This document shows, piece by piece, positions 36,352-43,692 of a stretch of DNA of 64,000 nucleotides (its first letter is position 1; the number at the start of each line of letters is the position of its first letter). The notes below the pieces were generated by a model. That model was given only the letters and a program-made list of their open reading frames with translations, was not told the origin of the DNA and ran no database searches. Location: the NCBI RefSeq assembly GCF_040365005.1, contig NZ_BAABWV010000006.1, forward strand, positions 183,443 through 247,442. Direction: 5' to 3'. The DNA comes from Antarcticimicrobium sp040365005 (lineage in GTDB: Bacteria; Pseudomonadota; Alphaproteobacteria; Rhodobacterales; Rhodobacteraceae). The translations under genes and the position numbers were made by a program.

Positions 36352-37386
36352 TCAGCCGTAGCGATAGGGGCGCCCGGCCTTCTGCATGTCCGCGTTGTAC
36401 TTCTTGAAGATCTCGACGACCTTGGCCTTTGTCGCGGACTCGGCCGCGATTTCGTCCCAGAAGGTATGCGCGGCGGCCTCGACCTGGTCCCATTCGCTGT
36501 CGGGAATCGAGGTCAGTTGCATCTTGGAGCCGTCGACCCGCAGCGAAGCCTCGCCGCCCCAGTACCACCACTGGCGGTAGTAGTGCGACTGCTCCATGCA
36601 GGTGGCCAGAAGCAGTTGCAGATCCTCGGGCAGTTCCTCCCAGCGACCCATGTTCGCAAAGAAGTGGCCGATCCAGGCCCCCGAGATGTTGTTGGTGAGG
36701 AAGTAGTTTGTCACATCGGCCCAGCCCACCGTGTAATCCTCGGTGATGCCCGACCAGGCAATGCCGTCCAGCTCGCCGGTCTGCACGGCAACCTCGATGT
36801 CTTCCCACGGCAGGGTGACCGGGACCACGCCGAACTGCGACAGGAAGCGGCCGGCGGTCGGGAAGGTAAAGACGCGCTTGCCCTTGAGGTCGGCCAGGCT
36901 GTTGATCGGGTCCTTGGTGGCAAAGTGGCACGGATCCCAGGACCCGGCCGAGATGTGCTTGACCCCGACCTTGGCGTATTCCTCGCCCCAGATCTCGTTC
37001 AGGCCGTACTGGTTGAACAGCACCGGCACGTCGAGCGAGTAGCGCGAGGCAAAGGGGAAGTAGCCGCCGAACACGGTGACCTCGGTGGGCGAGGCCATCG
37101 AATCGTCGTCCGACTGCACCGCGTCGATGGTGCCGCGCTGCATGGCGCGGAACAGCTCGCCGGTGGGCACGAGCTGATCGGCATAGTAAAGCTCGATCTG
37201 CATGCGGTCGCCGGCGATCTTGTTGAAGGTGTCGATCGCGGGTTTCACCACGTGCTCGGCCAGCGCGGCACCGGCATAGGTCTGCATCCGCCACTTGATG
37301 GTGGATTGCGCCAGGGCCGGGGTGGCCAGCGGCGCGGCGGCTACGCCCACGCCGGCGGTTTTCAGGAACTTGCGTCTTGTGGTCAT
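36352..37386 (-). CDS. dctP: TRAP transporter solute-binding protein, DctP family
   Basis: Periplasmic binding protein of 344 residues with a twin-arginine-like signal (MTTRRKFLKTAGVGVAAAP) cleaved near ALAQ. The DctP fold is evident in the segments TFNKIAGDRMQIELYYADQLVPTGELFRAMQRGTID... and LADLKGKRVFTF followed by PTAGRFLSQFG, where the family's ligand-binding arginine is expected. It is the high-affinity receptor for the DctQ-DctM pair encoded just upstream in the same operon. The ligand is likely carboxylate-bearing, as usual for this family, but is unidentified. Confidence 0.93.
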   Translation of the reverse strand: MTTRRKFLKTAGVGVAAAPLATPALAQSTIKWRMQTYAGAALAEHVVKPAIDTFNKIAGDRMQIELYYADQLVPTGELFRAMQRGTIDAVQSDDDSMASPTEVTVFGGYFPFASRYSLDVPVLFNQYGLNEIWGEEYAKVGVKHISAGSWDPCHFATKDPINSLADLKGKRVFTFPTAGRFLSQFGVVPVTLPWEDIEVAVQTGELDGIAWSGITEDYTVGWADVTNYFLTNNISGAWIGHFFANMGRWEELPEDLQLLLATCMEQSHYYRQWWYWGGEASLRVDGSKMQLTSIPDSEWDQVEAAAHTFWDEIAAESATKAKVVEIFKKYNADMQKAGRPYRYG

Positions 37387-37440
37387 TGTCGTTTCTCCTT
37401 GGTGGATCTCTTGGCCCCCTGTCGAGGCTCTTCTCTCTGG

Positions 37441-38763
37441 TTACTTTGCATAAACCGTTTCGGGCAGCCAAAGGGCGATTTCGGGAAAGACCATCACCAG
37501 CATCAGCGCGACCACCATGACCAGCGCGAAGGGGATGATCGAGACATAGATGTCGCGCAGCCCGATCTCGGGTGGGGCCATGGCGCGCATCAGGAACAGG
37601 TTATAACCGAACGGCGGGGTCATGTAGGCGATCTGCGTTGTGATGGTATAGAGGACACCATACCAGATCAGATCAAAGCCCAGCGCGTCCACCAGCGGCA
37701 CGTAGAGCGGCGCCACGATCACAAGCATCGCAGTGTCGTCCAGGAAGGTGCCCATGACGATGAAGCTGAGCTGCATCAGGATCAGGATCATCCATGGCGA
37801 AAGTCCCAGCTGCTCGGTGAACAGATCCTCGATCGCCTTGACCGCGCCCAACCCGTCGAACACAGCTCCGAACCCCAGCGCGGCAAGGATGATCCACATG
37901 AACATGCAGGAGATCGCCAGGGTTTCGCGCACCGAGGTCTCGAACACGTCCTTGGTCATCCGGCCCTTGAGCACGGCGGCGACAAAGGCCGCCATTGCCC
38001 CGATGGCCGAGCTTTCCACCAGCGAGGTCCAGCCTTTGACGAAGGGCACCATCATCACCGCGAAGATCACCAGCGGCAGGATGCCCGCGCGCAGCAGTCG
38101 CAGCTTCTCGGCGGTGGAGACGTTGCGCTCCTCCTCCGAGAGGGCCGGGCCAAGCTCGGGTTGCACCCGGCAGCGGATGTAGATGTAGAGGATGAACATC
38201 CCGGCCATCATCAGCCCCGGAAGCACCCCCGCGAGCCACAGCTGCCCGACCGGCTGGCGCGCGATCATCGCGTAGAGCACCAGCACCACCGAGGGCGGCA
38301 CCAGGATCCCGAGCGAGGAGCCCGCCTGGATCACCCCGGTGACCATGATCTTGTCATAGCGCCGCTTCAGCAGTTCCGGCAGCGCGATGGTCGACCCGAT
38401 CGCCATACCCGCCACGCTCAGCCCGTTCATCGCCGAGATCAGCACCATCAGCCCGATGGTCCCGATCGCCAGCCCGCCCCTGACCGGCCCCATCCAGACA
38501 TGGAACATCTTGTACAGATCGTCGGCGATCTTGGATTCCGACAGCACGTAGCCCATGAAGATGAACATCGGCAGGGTCAGAAGCGGATACCATTTCATCA
38601 GCTTCATCGCCGCCGCGAACGGGATCTCGACCCCGCCGGTCCCCCACAGCAGCAGCGCCGACGCGGCACCGACGAACCCGATGGCCCCGAACACGCGCTG
38701 GCCGGTCATCAGCATCAGCATCATCGAGCTGAACATCAGCAGGGCAATCATTTCATAGGGCAT
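37441..38763 (-). CDS. dctM: TRAP transporter large permease DctM
   Basis: Large TRAP membrane subunit, 440 residues with about 12 hydrophobic segments. Family motifs: TLPMFIFMGYVLSES, ISAMNGLSVAGMAIGSTIALPELLKRRYDK, GILVPPSVVLVLYAMIA and GTFLDDTAMLVIVAPLYVP. The start ATG at 38763 shares one base with the DctQ stop (TGATG), so translation is coupled. It forms the Na+-driven channel with DctQ and DctP. Confidence 0.95.
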   Translation of the reverse strand: MPYEMIALLMFSSMMLMLMTGQRVFGAIGFVGAASALLLWGTGGVEIPFAAAMKLMKWYPLLTLPMFIFMGYVLSESKIADDLYKMFHVWMGPVRGGLAIGTIGLMVLISAMNGLSVAGMAIGSTIALPELLKRRYDKIMVTGVIQAGSSLGILVPPSVVLVLYAMIARQPVGQLWLAGVLPGLMMAGMFILYIYIRCRVQPELGPALSEEERNVSTAEKLRLLRAGILPLVIFAVMMVPFVKGWTSLVESSAIGAMAAFVAAVLKGRMTKDVFETSVRETLAISCMFMWIILAALGFGAVFDGLGAVKAIEDLFTEQLGLSPWMILILMQLSFIVMGTFLDDTAMLVIVAPLYVPLVDALGFDLIWYGVLYTITTQIAYMTPPFGYNLFLMRAMAPPEIGLRDIYVSIIPFALVMVVALMLVMVFPEIALWLPETVYAK

Positions 38764-39359
38764 CAGATTTCTTCCCCGCGGATGATCGCGATGTCGCGGA
38801 ACAGTTCGGCCAGGCTCTGCAAGAGCATCAGCGTGACGCCAATGCACAGCAGCGTCTTGACCGGCCACAGATGCGGCCGCCAGGCGGTCGGGCTGCGTTC
38901 GAGAAATCCCAGTTTTTCACCTGCCGCATCGAAGCCGCCGGTCACAAGCGTTTTCAGCAGATCCCAGAAAAAGGCAAAGGGCTCCATCCCGAAATAACCC
39001 AGCGAATAGGCGGTGGACCCCACCGCGCCATAGAGCAGGATGCCGAGATATCCCATCAGGAACAGCACGGTGAAACTGTCAAACCAGGCCTTGGTCCGGG
39101 TCGACCAACCGCCATAGAACAGGTCCATCCGCACGTTGGAGCCGAGCTGCAGTGAATAGGGTCCGCCAAGCACGTAATAGGCGACCATAACGAATTGCGC
39201 GGTTTCCAGCGTCCAGAGCGAGGGGGTGAACACCGCCTTGGAGACCGAGGACCACAGCAGAACGCCCACCAGCACGAAGATCAGGTACATCGCGACGCGC
39301 CCGATGAACCGGTTGAGGCGGTCGATGGCGCGGACATAGCCGCGAATGGCTCTAGGCAT
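38763..39359 (-). CDS. dctQ: TRAP transporter small permease DctQ
   Basis: Four-helix small TRAP subunit of 198 residues. MYLIFVLVGVLLWSSVSKAVF, WTLETAQFVMVAYYVLGG and LGSNVRMDLFYGGWSTRTKAWFD match the family; the last includes the conserved VRMD...W segment. There is an extended cytoplasmic loop between helices 3 and 4 (GMEPFAFFWDLLKTLVTGGFDAAGE), longer than in minimal DctQ proteins. I start at the ATG at 39359; it overlaps the upstream amidohydrolase stop by 8 bases. Confidence 0.92.
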   Translation of the reverse strand: MPRAIRGYVRAIDRLNRFIGRVAMYLIFVLVGVLLWSSVSKAVFTPSLWTLETAQFVMVAYYVLGGPYSLQLGSNVRMDLFYGGWSTRTKAWFDSFTVLFLMGYLGILLYGAVGSTAYSLGYFGMEPFAFFWDLLKTLVTGGFDAAGEKLGFLERSPTAWRPHLWPVKTLLCIGVTLMLLQSLAELFRDIAIIRGEEI

Positions 39360-40143
39360 GGGCCGTCTTCCCGCCCGGCGAGGCCAGCGCATCGAGCGCC
39401 GGAGCGATCAGCGCCATCAGGTCCTCGACCATCGCCGCGACGGCGGATGCGTCGGCGATGAGGTCGTTGCGCAGCTCGATCATCACGTTGGGCAACCCGT
39501 TGGCGATGCCATGCAGCTTGAGCGAATGGGTCACCCCATCTTCGGGGCCATAAGGATCGTTGCGGGCAATGCGCCGGTTCGGCAGCGTTGACGCCCGCTC
39601 CAGCATCGCGTCGGCCAAGCGGCTTTCGGTATCGTGCAGGATGCCGATCTCGGTCTCGCGCGGCTGACCGTAATAGACCGGGGTAAAGCTGTGAACGGTG
39701 ATCAGCACGGTCGGAAGGTTGCGGGCGCGACGGTCGGCAATCGCGGCGGAAACCGCTGCGCAGAACGGCCGATAGACGGTTTCGACCCGCTCGGCGCGCG
39801 CCTCGGGGGCCAGGTCGCGATTGCCGGGCACCTCGACCAGCTCGGATTTTTCCGGCGTCGCGCTGGCGGCCTCGGGCGGACGGTTGCAGTCGTAGACCAG
39901 CCGCGACACCCTGCCGGCGACCAAGGGCGCGTCAAGCGCCCGGGACAGCGCCAACGCCACATCCCGCGCGCCGGGATCCCAAGCCGCATGGCTGTCGCGC
40001 GCCCTGGCAGAAAGGCCCAGCCCATCGTATCGTGCCGGTATGTGATTGGCCGCGTGTTCGCACAGCAAAAGCGCCGGCCCGGCCCCCTGCGGATTGATCA
40101 GTTCGACGGTGTCCATTTCGGCGTCCGACCTGCCCTCGGGCAT
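39352..40143 (-). CDS. N-formylglutamate amidohydrolase family protein
   Basis: Amidohydrolase of 263 residues in the predicted N-formylglutamate amidohydrolase family. It shows LLLCEHAANHIPARY (metal His), SHAAWDPGARDVALALS, RLVYDCNRPPE, TVHSFTPVYYGQPRETEIGIL and the closing GIANGLPNVMIELRNDLI. First gene of the operon, divergent from an RpiR regulator. No histidine-degradation (hut) genes are near, so it may hydrolyse a different N-substituted glutamate. In this operon a gamma-glutamyl intermediate is the obvious candidate (inference). ATG at 40143 has GGGGGA about 6 bases upstream; an ATG at 40116 is possible. Confidence 0.85.
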   Translation of the reverse strand: MPEGRSDAEMDTVELINPQGAGPALLLCEHAANHIPARYDGLGLSARARDSHAAWDPGARDVALALSRALDAPLVAGRVSRLVYDCNRPPEAASATPEKSELVEVPGNRDLAPEARAERVETVYRPFCAAVSAAIADRRARNLPTVLITVHSFTPVYYGQPRETEIGILHDTESRLADAMLERASTLPNRRIARNDPYGPEDGVTHSLKLHGIANGLPNVMIELRNDLIADASAVAAMVEDLMALIAPALDALASPGGKTAHA

Positions 40144-40168
40144 ATGCGATCCCCCATGTTTGGAAAAA

Positions 40169-40197
40169 TCTTTTCACATTGGCGGACTATGTGTCAA
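40169..40197 (-). promoter_or_regulatory. operator/promoter between the RpiR gene and the TRAP operon
   Basis: CACAT-N9-ATGTG (40175-40193) lies in the divergent region. On the minus strand TTGACA (40197-40192) is followed after 17 bases by AAAAGA, a possible promoter of the catabolic operon with the dyad in its spacer. The RpiR protein is the likely binder. Confidence 0.45.
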
Positions 40198-40290
40198 TAT
40201 ATCTCCAATGACAGACGTCGGGGAAATCGTCCGCTGCATCATGCGGTGGGTCGCCTGCCCGAGTTTCAAGCAGGAGGCACAGCCCGACCG

Positions 40291-41154
40291 GTGACCAAAC
40301 CCGCCCCGACCGTCCGCGAACTGATCCGTCAGCATTATTCCGAACTGACCCAGTCAGAGCGCAAGTTCGCCCAGGCCCTGCTGGCAAATTACCCGGCGGC
40401 CGGGCTGGCCTCGATCACCATCGTCGCCTCCAGCGCCGAGGTCTCGACGCCCACGGTCGCGCGCATGGTGCAGAAACTGGGGTACAAGGGCTATCCGCAA
40501 TTTCACCAGGCGTTGCGGACCGAGTTGGAGGCCAAGGGCTCCGGTCCCACCAAGCGACGCGAGAAATGGGCCGCCGAAGCCCCCGAATCGCACCTGCTGA
40601 ACCGGTTCGCCCAGACCGTGACCGGCAATATCGAACAGACCTTTTCCAACATCGACACCGAGGCCTTCGAATCCGCGGTCCGGCAACTGGCCGATACCGA
40701 GCACCAATTGTACGTGGTCGGCGGGCGCATCACCCGCGCGCTGGCCGACTACGCCTTTACCCACTTCCAGGCGGTGCGACCCAAGGTGACCTACATGACC
40801 GCCTCCTCGGCGACCTGGCCGCATTACGTGCTGGACATGGAAAAGGGCGATACGCTGCTGCTGTTCGACGTGCGTCGCTACGAGGCCAACCTCGAACGGC
40901 TCGCTGAACTGGCCGCCGAGCGGGGCGTCAAGCTGATCCTGATCACTGATCAATGGTCCAGCCCGATCGCGCGGGTGGCGCATTACAGCTTCAACTGCTG
41001 GGTCGAGATCCCCTCGGCCTGGGATTCGAACACCTCGACGATGATGCTGCTCGAGGCGCTGATCGCCGCAACCCAGGAAAGCTGCTGGCCCGAGACCCGC
41101 GATCGCTACGAACGGCTTGACGCGCTGTTCGACCTGACCCGGCTGTTCCGGTAA
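40291..41154 (+). CDS. RpiR-type (HTH-SIS) transcriptional regulator
   Basis: Regulator of 287 residues. The N-terminal HTH_6 domain reads TVRELIRQHYSELTQSERKF and VSTPTVARMVQKLGYKGYPQF. The C-terminal SIS domain (LYVVGGRITRALADYAFTHF, KGDTLLLFDVRRYEANL, KLILITDQWSSPIARVAHY) normally binds a phosphosugar or other small ligand. I place the start at the GTG at 40291, preceded by AGGAGG at 13 bases; the frame is open upstream but non-homologous. Divergent from the seven-gene operon, hence its probable regulator. Confidence 0.88.
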   Translation: MTKPAPTVRELIRQHYSELTQSERKFAQALLANYPAAGLASITIVASSAEVSTPTVARMVQKLGYKGYPQFHQALRTELEAKGSGPTKRREKWAAEAPESHLLNRFAQTVTGNIEQTFSNIDTEAFESAVRQLADTEHQLYVVGGRITRALADYAFTHFQAVRPKVTYMTASSATWPHYVLDMEKGDTLLLFDVRRYEANLERLAELAAERGVKLILITDQWSSPIARVAHYSFNCWVEIPSAWDSNTSTMMLLEALIAATQESCWPETRDRYERLDALFDLTRLFR

Positions 41155-41164
41155 GGGGCGCCCC

Positions 41165-42562
41165 CTAGCCCCCGATCACGAAGGCAAAGACCAACACCCA
41201 GCCGGAGAGCAGCGCCCCGACCGTCAGCGCGTAGCCTCCGTTCCAACGCAGCCCGACATGCGTGGCGCTCACCTGCCCGAACGAGCCGATCATCAGGGTC
41301 GTCGCGGTAAAGGGCGAGGTGGCGCCGCCCATCGCCCAGCCGGCGGCGATCGCCGTCACCACGGCTGCCGGTGTCACCCCCATCGACGCCGCCTCCGGGA
41401 TCAGCGGCGCCAGCAGGGTGACCGTCAGGATCGGGTTCATGCCGAGCTGGCCCAGCACCGGGATGATCCAGACCAGCAGCACCAGCACCACCCATCCCGG
41501 CAGCAACGCCGGATCGAGCCCCGACCGCAGCACCAGCGGCAGCAGCAGTGGCGCGCCAATGGTCCCGATATAGCCCGCCATCATCAACAGCGTGATCTCG
41601 CCGCGATAACCGGGCAGGTCGGTCACGAGGTAGTCACGCAGACGCTTGCCGAGCGAGAAATCAAGCCCCCCTCCCCCATGCTGCAGGATCGCCCAGGCCA
41701 GCGCGATCGCCGGCACCACCACCATGACCACCCCGACGACCCGGATGCCGGTCAGCATGTGCAGCCCGCCGACGGTCAGGCCGAACAGCACCAGCAGCAG
41801 CACCAGCGGCGAGATCGCCATCCAGGACCCGGCGCCGCGCGCCCCCGCTCGCGGCGGCAGCGTCAGCCTCGGCTTGAAGAGGGTGTCGAGCGCCCAGCCG
41901 GTGCCGGACAGGATCGCCGCCGTGACCAGCCCGGGCGCGACCGCATCAGCCCAGCGCGCGCCGGGGATCAACGCGGTGGTGATCGCCATGGCGAAGGCCA
42001 GCGGCGACCACGGCAGCGAGGAGACGAACCCGCGCTGGATCGCCAGCAGCATGCGCCGGCGACGGTGGCCGCGGATCACCGGATCGGCCTCGGCGGCGGC
42101 GCTGGTGGTGGCCAGGCTTCCCAGCAGGGTGATGGCGCCGTAATTCAACAGCAGCGCGAACAGAAGCCCGCCCAGGGTCAGCGCGCCATAGCGCCGCCCC
42201 GGCGGCTGGCTGGCAAGGAAGCGCCCGGCGCGACCGATGGCGGGCGAGGTTTCCGCGACGTTGCGCAGCGTCGAAAGCGCGGTGAAAAAGGCGCCGATGA
42301 ATCCCGCCGAGTAAAGACCCCGCAACGCCACCGCCTGCCAACCAGTTCCGGTGAGCGCCAACGCCAGGGTCAGGGCTGCCCCTACCGCCACGAATGCGCG
42401 GCGTGAGGACCGCACGCGCGGGGTCAGCAGGGCCACGACCGCCAGCACCAGCCATGGCACCGGCGCCGAGGCCCAGTCAGCGCCCCATTCGGCGCAGGCA
42501 ACAAGGCCGGTCAGAACGACCAGCAGGCAGGAGGTGATCCAGTTCAGGGGGGAGTGTGGCAT
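41165..42562 (-). CDS. polytopic membrane transporter of the ion-transporter type, unknown substrate
   Basis: Integral membrane protein of 465 residues with roughly 12 hydrophobic segments. It has no signal peptide and few charged residues apart from a cytoplasmic patch RGHRRRRMLLAIQRGF. Duplicated-looking halves end in re-entrant-type stretches: LLNYGAITLLGSLATTSAA in the first, and GQLGMNPILTVTLLAPLI plus AAGWAMGGATSPFTATTLMIGSFG in the second. That pattern resembles the ion transporter superfamily (CitT/DctM-like). I cannot assign a substrate. It follows the formate dehydrogenase operon on the same strand after about 97 bases, so a formate link is possible but unproven. Confidence 0.6.
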   Translation of the reverse strand: MPHSPLNWITSCLLVVLTGLVACAEWGADWASAPVPWLVLAVVALLTPRVRSSRRAFVAVGAALTLALALTGTGWQAVALRGLYSAGFIGAFFTALSTLRNVAETSPAIGRAGRFLASQPPGRRYGALTLGGLLFALLLNYGAITLLGSLATTSAAAEADPVIRGHRRRRMLLAIQRGFVSSLPWSPLAFAMAITTALIPGARWADAVAPGLVTAAILSGTGWALDTLFKPRLTLPPRAGARGAGSWMAISPLVLLLVLFGLTVGGLHMLTGIRVVGVVMVVVPAIALAWAILQHGGGGLDFSLGKRLRDYLVTDLPGYRGEITLLMMAGYIGTIGAPLLLPLVLRSGLDPALLPGWVVLVLLVWIIPVLGQLGMNPILTVTLLAPLIPEAASMGVTPAAVVTAIAAGWAMGGATSPFTATTLMIGSFGQVSATHVGLRWNGGYALTVGALLSGWVLVFAFVIGG

Positions 42563-42659
42563 CGGGCGGGCATCCTCGCAGCCCGAATTCCGGGCCTGTC
42601 GACCCCTCCGGCCTACTCCAACACCGAAGCTGCGGCAAGTCGGCGACGGGAACCGCCGG

Positions 42660-42878
42660 TCAGGACACCGGTTCGCGCACCTGCGCCGCCGCCTCGATCA
42701 CCACCGGGTCGAGCCCCGCGCCGCCGCCGGCGACGTGGTCCAGCAGTTGCCGACGCATGCGCGGATCCCAGAAATCGTTGAGGTGGGCTGCCACCTTGCC
42801 GGCCTTGTCCGCCTCCGGCTGGGTGTTGAAGAACGTGGCGATCTGGTTGGCCATGTAGATCATCTTGTCAGGCGACAT
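42660..42878 (-). CDS. fdsD: formate dehydrogenase delta subunit FdsD
   Basis: Small (72-residue) FdsD-family protein: MSPDKMIYMANQIATFFNTQPEADKAGKVAAHLNDFWDPRMR is the typical N-terminal two thirds. FdsD associates with NAD-dependent molybdenum formate dehydrogenases and is needed for full cofactor insertion or stability. The start overlaps the end of fdhD by 11 bases. Last gene of the fds operon. Confidence 0.93.
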   Translation of the reverse strand: MSPDKMIYMANQIATFFNTQPEADKAGKVAAHLNDFWDPRMRRQLLDHVAGGGAGLDPVVIEAAAQVREPVS

Positions 42879-43692
42879 CGGAGGCTCCGGTCAGGATACG
42901 GTCGGGATGGGCATAAAGGTCAAAGGCACCACTGCGGGCAAAGGCGGCGAGGGTCACGCCCGCGCCCTCGGCCAGCCGCACCGCATGGGCGGTCGGGGCC
43001 GACACGGCGACCAGCACCGGACAGCCGGCGATGGCGCATTTCTGCACCAGTTCGACCGAAATGCGGCTGGTCATGACGATGGCGCCCTGCCCCGGGTCGA
43101 TCCCCTGGCGGGCCATGGCACCGATCAGCTTGTCGAGCGCGTTGTGCCGCCCGACATCCTCGCGCGCCAGCACGATGCCCGCGCCGGGGCGCAGGAACCC
43201 GGCGGCATGCACCGCCTGGGTCTGGTCGTGCAGCGGCTGATGTGCGCGCAGCGCATCGGCAGCCCGCGCCAGATCCGATTGGGCAATCTGCACCGCGCTG
43301 GAGACCCGGGGCAGCGGCCGGATCGCCTGGTCGAGGCTGTCGATCCCGCACAACCCGCAGCCCACAGGCCCGGCCATGGTGCGGCGGCGGGCTTTCATCG
43401 CCTCGGCCCGCTCGGGTGCCAGCCAGAAGCGCACCTCGGTTCCCGCTTCGTGCTCGACGATCTCGGGGCCCTCGAGCTGGCCCGGATGCGCGACGATCCC
43501 CTCGCTCAGCGAGAAGCCCAGCGCGAAATCCTCCAGGTCGGCGGGGCTGGCCATCATCACCGCCTGGGTGCTGCCGTCATAGACCAGCGCGACCGGCCAT
43601 TCCTCGGGCAGGGTCCGGCTGACGCCACGCGGGCCGTCCTGGCGCACCGCGAGGCCCGGCAGGCTCTGGGCGGGGCGGCGGGCCATGGTCAT
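42868..43692 (-). CDS. fdhD: formate dehydrogenase accessory sulfurtransferase FdhD (FdsC)
   Basis: Cytoplasmic protein of 274 residues that passes sulfur to the molybdenum cofactor and holds bis-MGD for insertion into FdsA. Motifs: ALVYDGSTQAVMMASPADLEDFALGFSLSEGI, VGCGLCGIDSL with the conserved cysteines, AREDVGRHNALDKLIGAM, and TSRISVELVQKCAIAGCPVLVAVSAPTAHAV. Start is the ATG at 43692, overlapping the fdsA stop by 4 bases; a second ATG lies two codons on. Confidence 0.95.
   Translation of the reverse strand: MTMARRPAQSLPGLAVRQDGPRGVSRTLPEEWPVALVYDGSTQAVMMASPADLEDFALGFSLSEGIVAHPGQLEGPEIVEHEAGTEVRFWLAPERAEAMKARRRTMAGPVGCGLCGIDSLDQAIRPLPRVSSAVQIAQSDLARAADALRAHQPLHDQTQAVHAAGFLRPGAGIVLAREDVGRHNALDKLIGAMARQGIDPGQGAIVMTSRISVELVQKCAIAGCPVLVAVSAPTAHAVRLAEGAGVTLAAFARSGAFDLYAHPDRILTGASDVA

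Noticed and set aside
42351..43076. Plus-strand ORF over the transporter start, fdsD and fdhD
   Set aside because: Antisense to three well-supported genes; no homology recognised.
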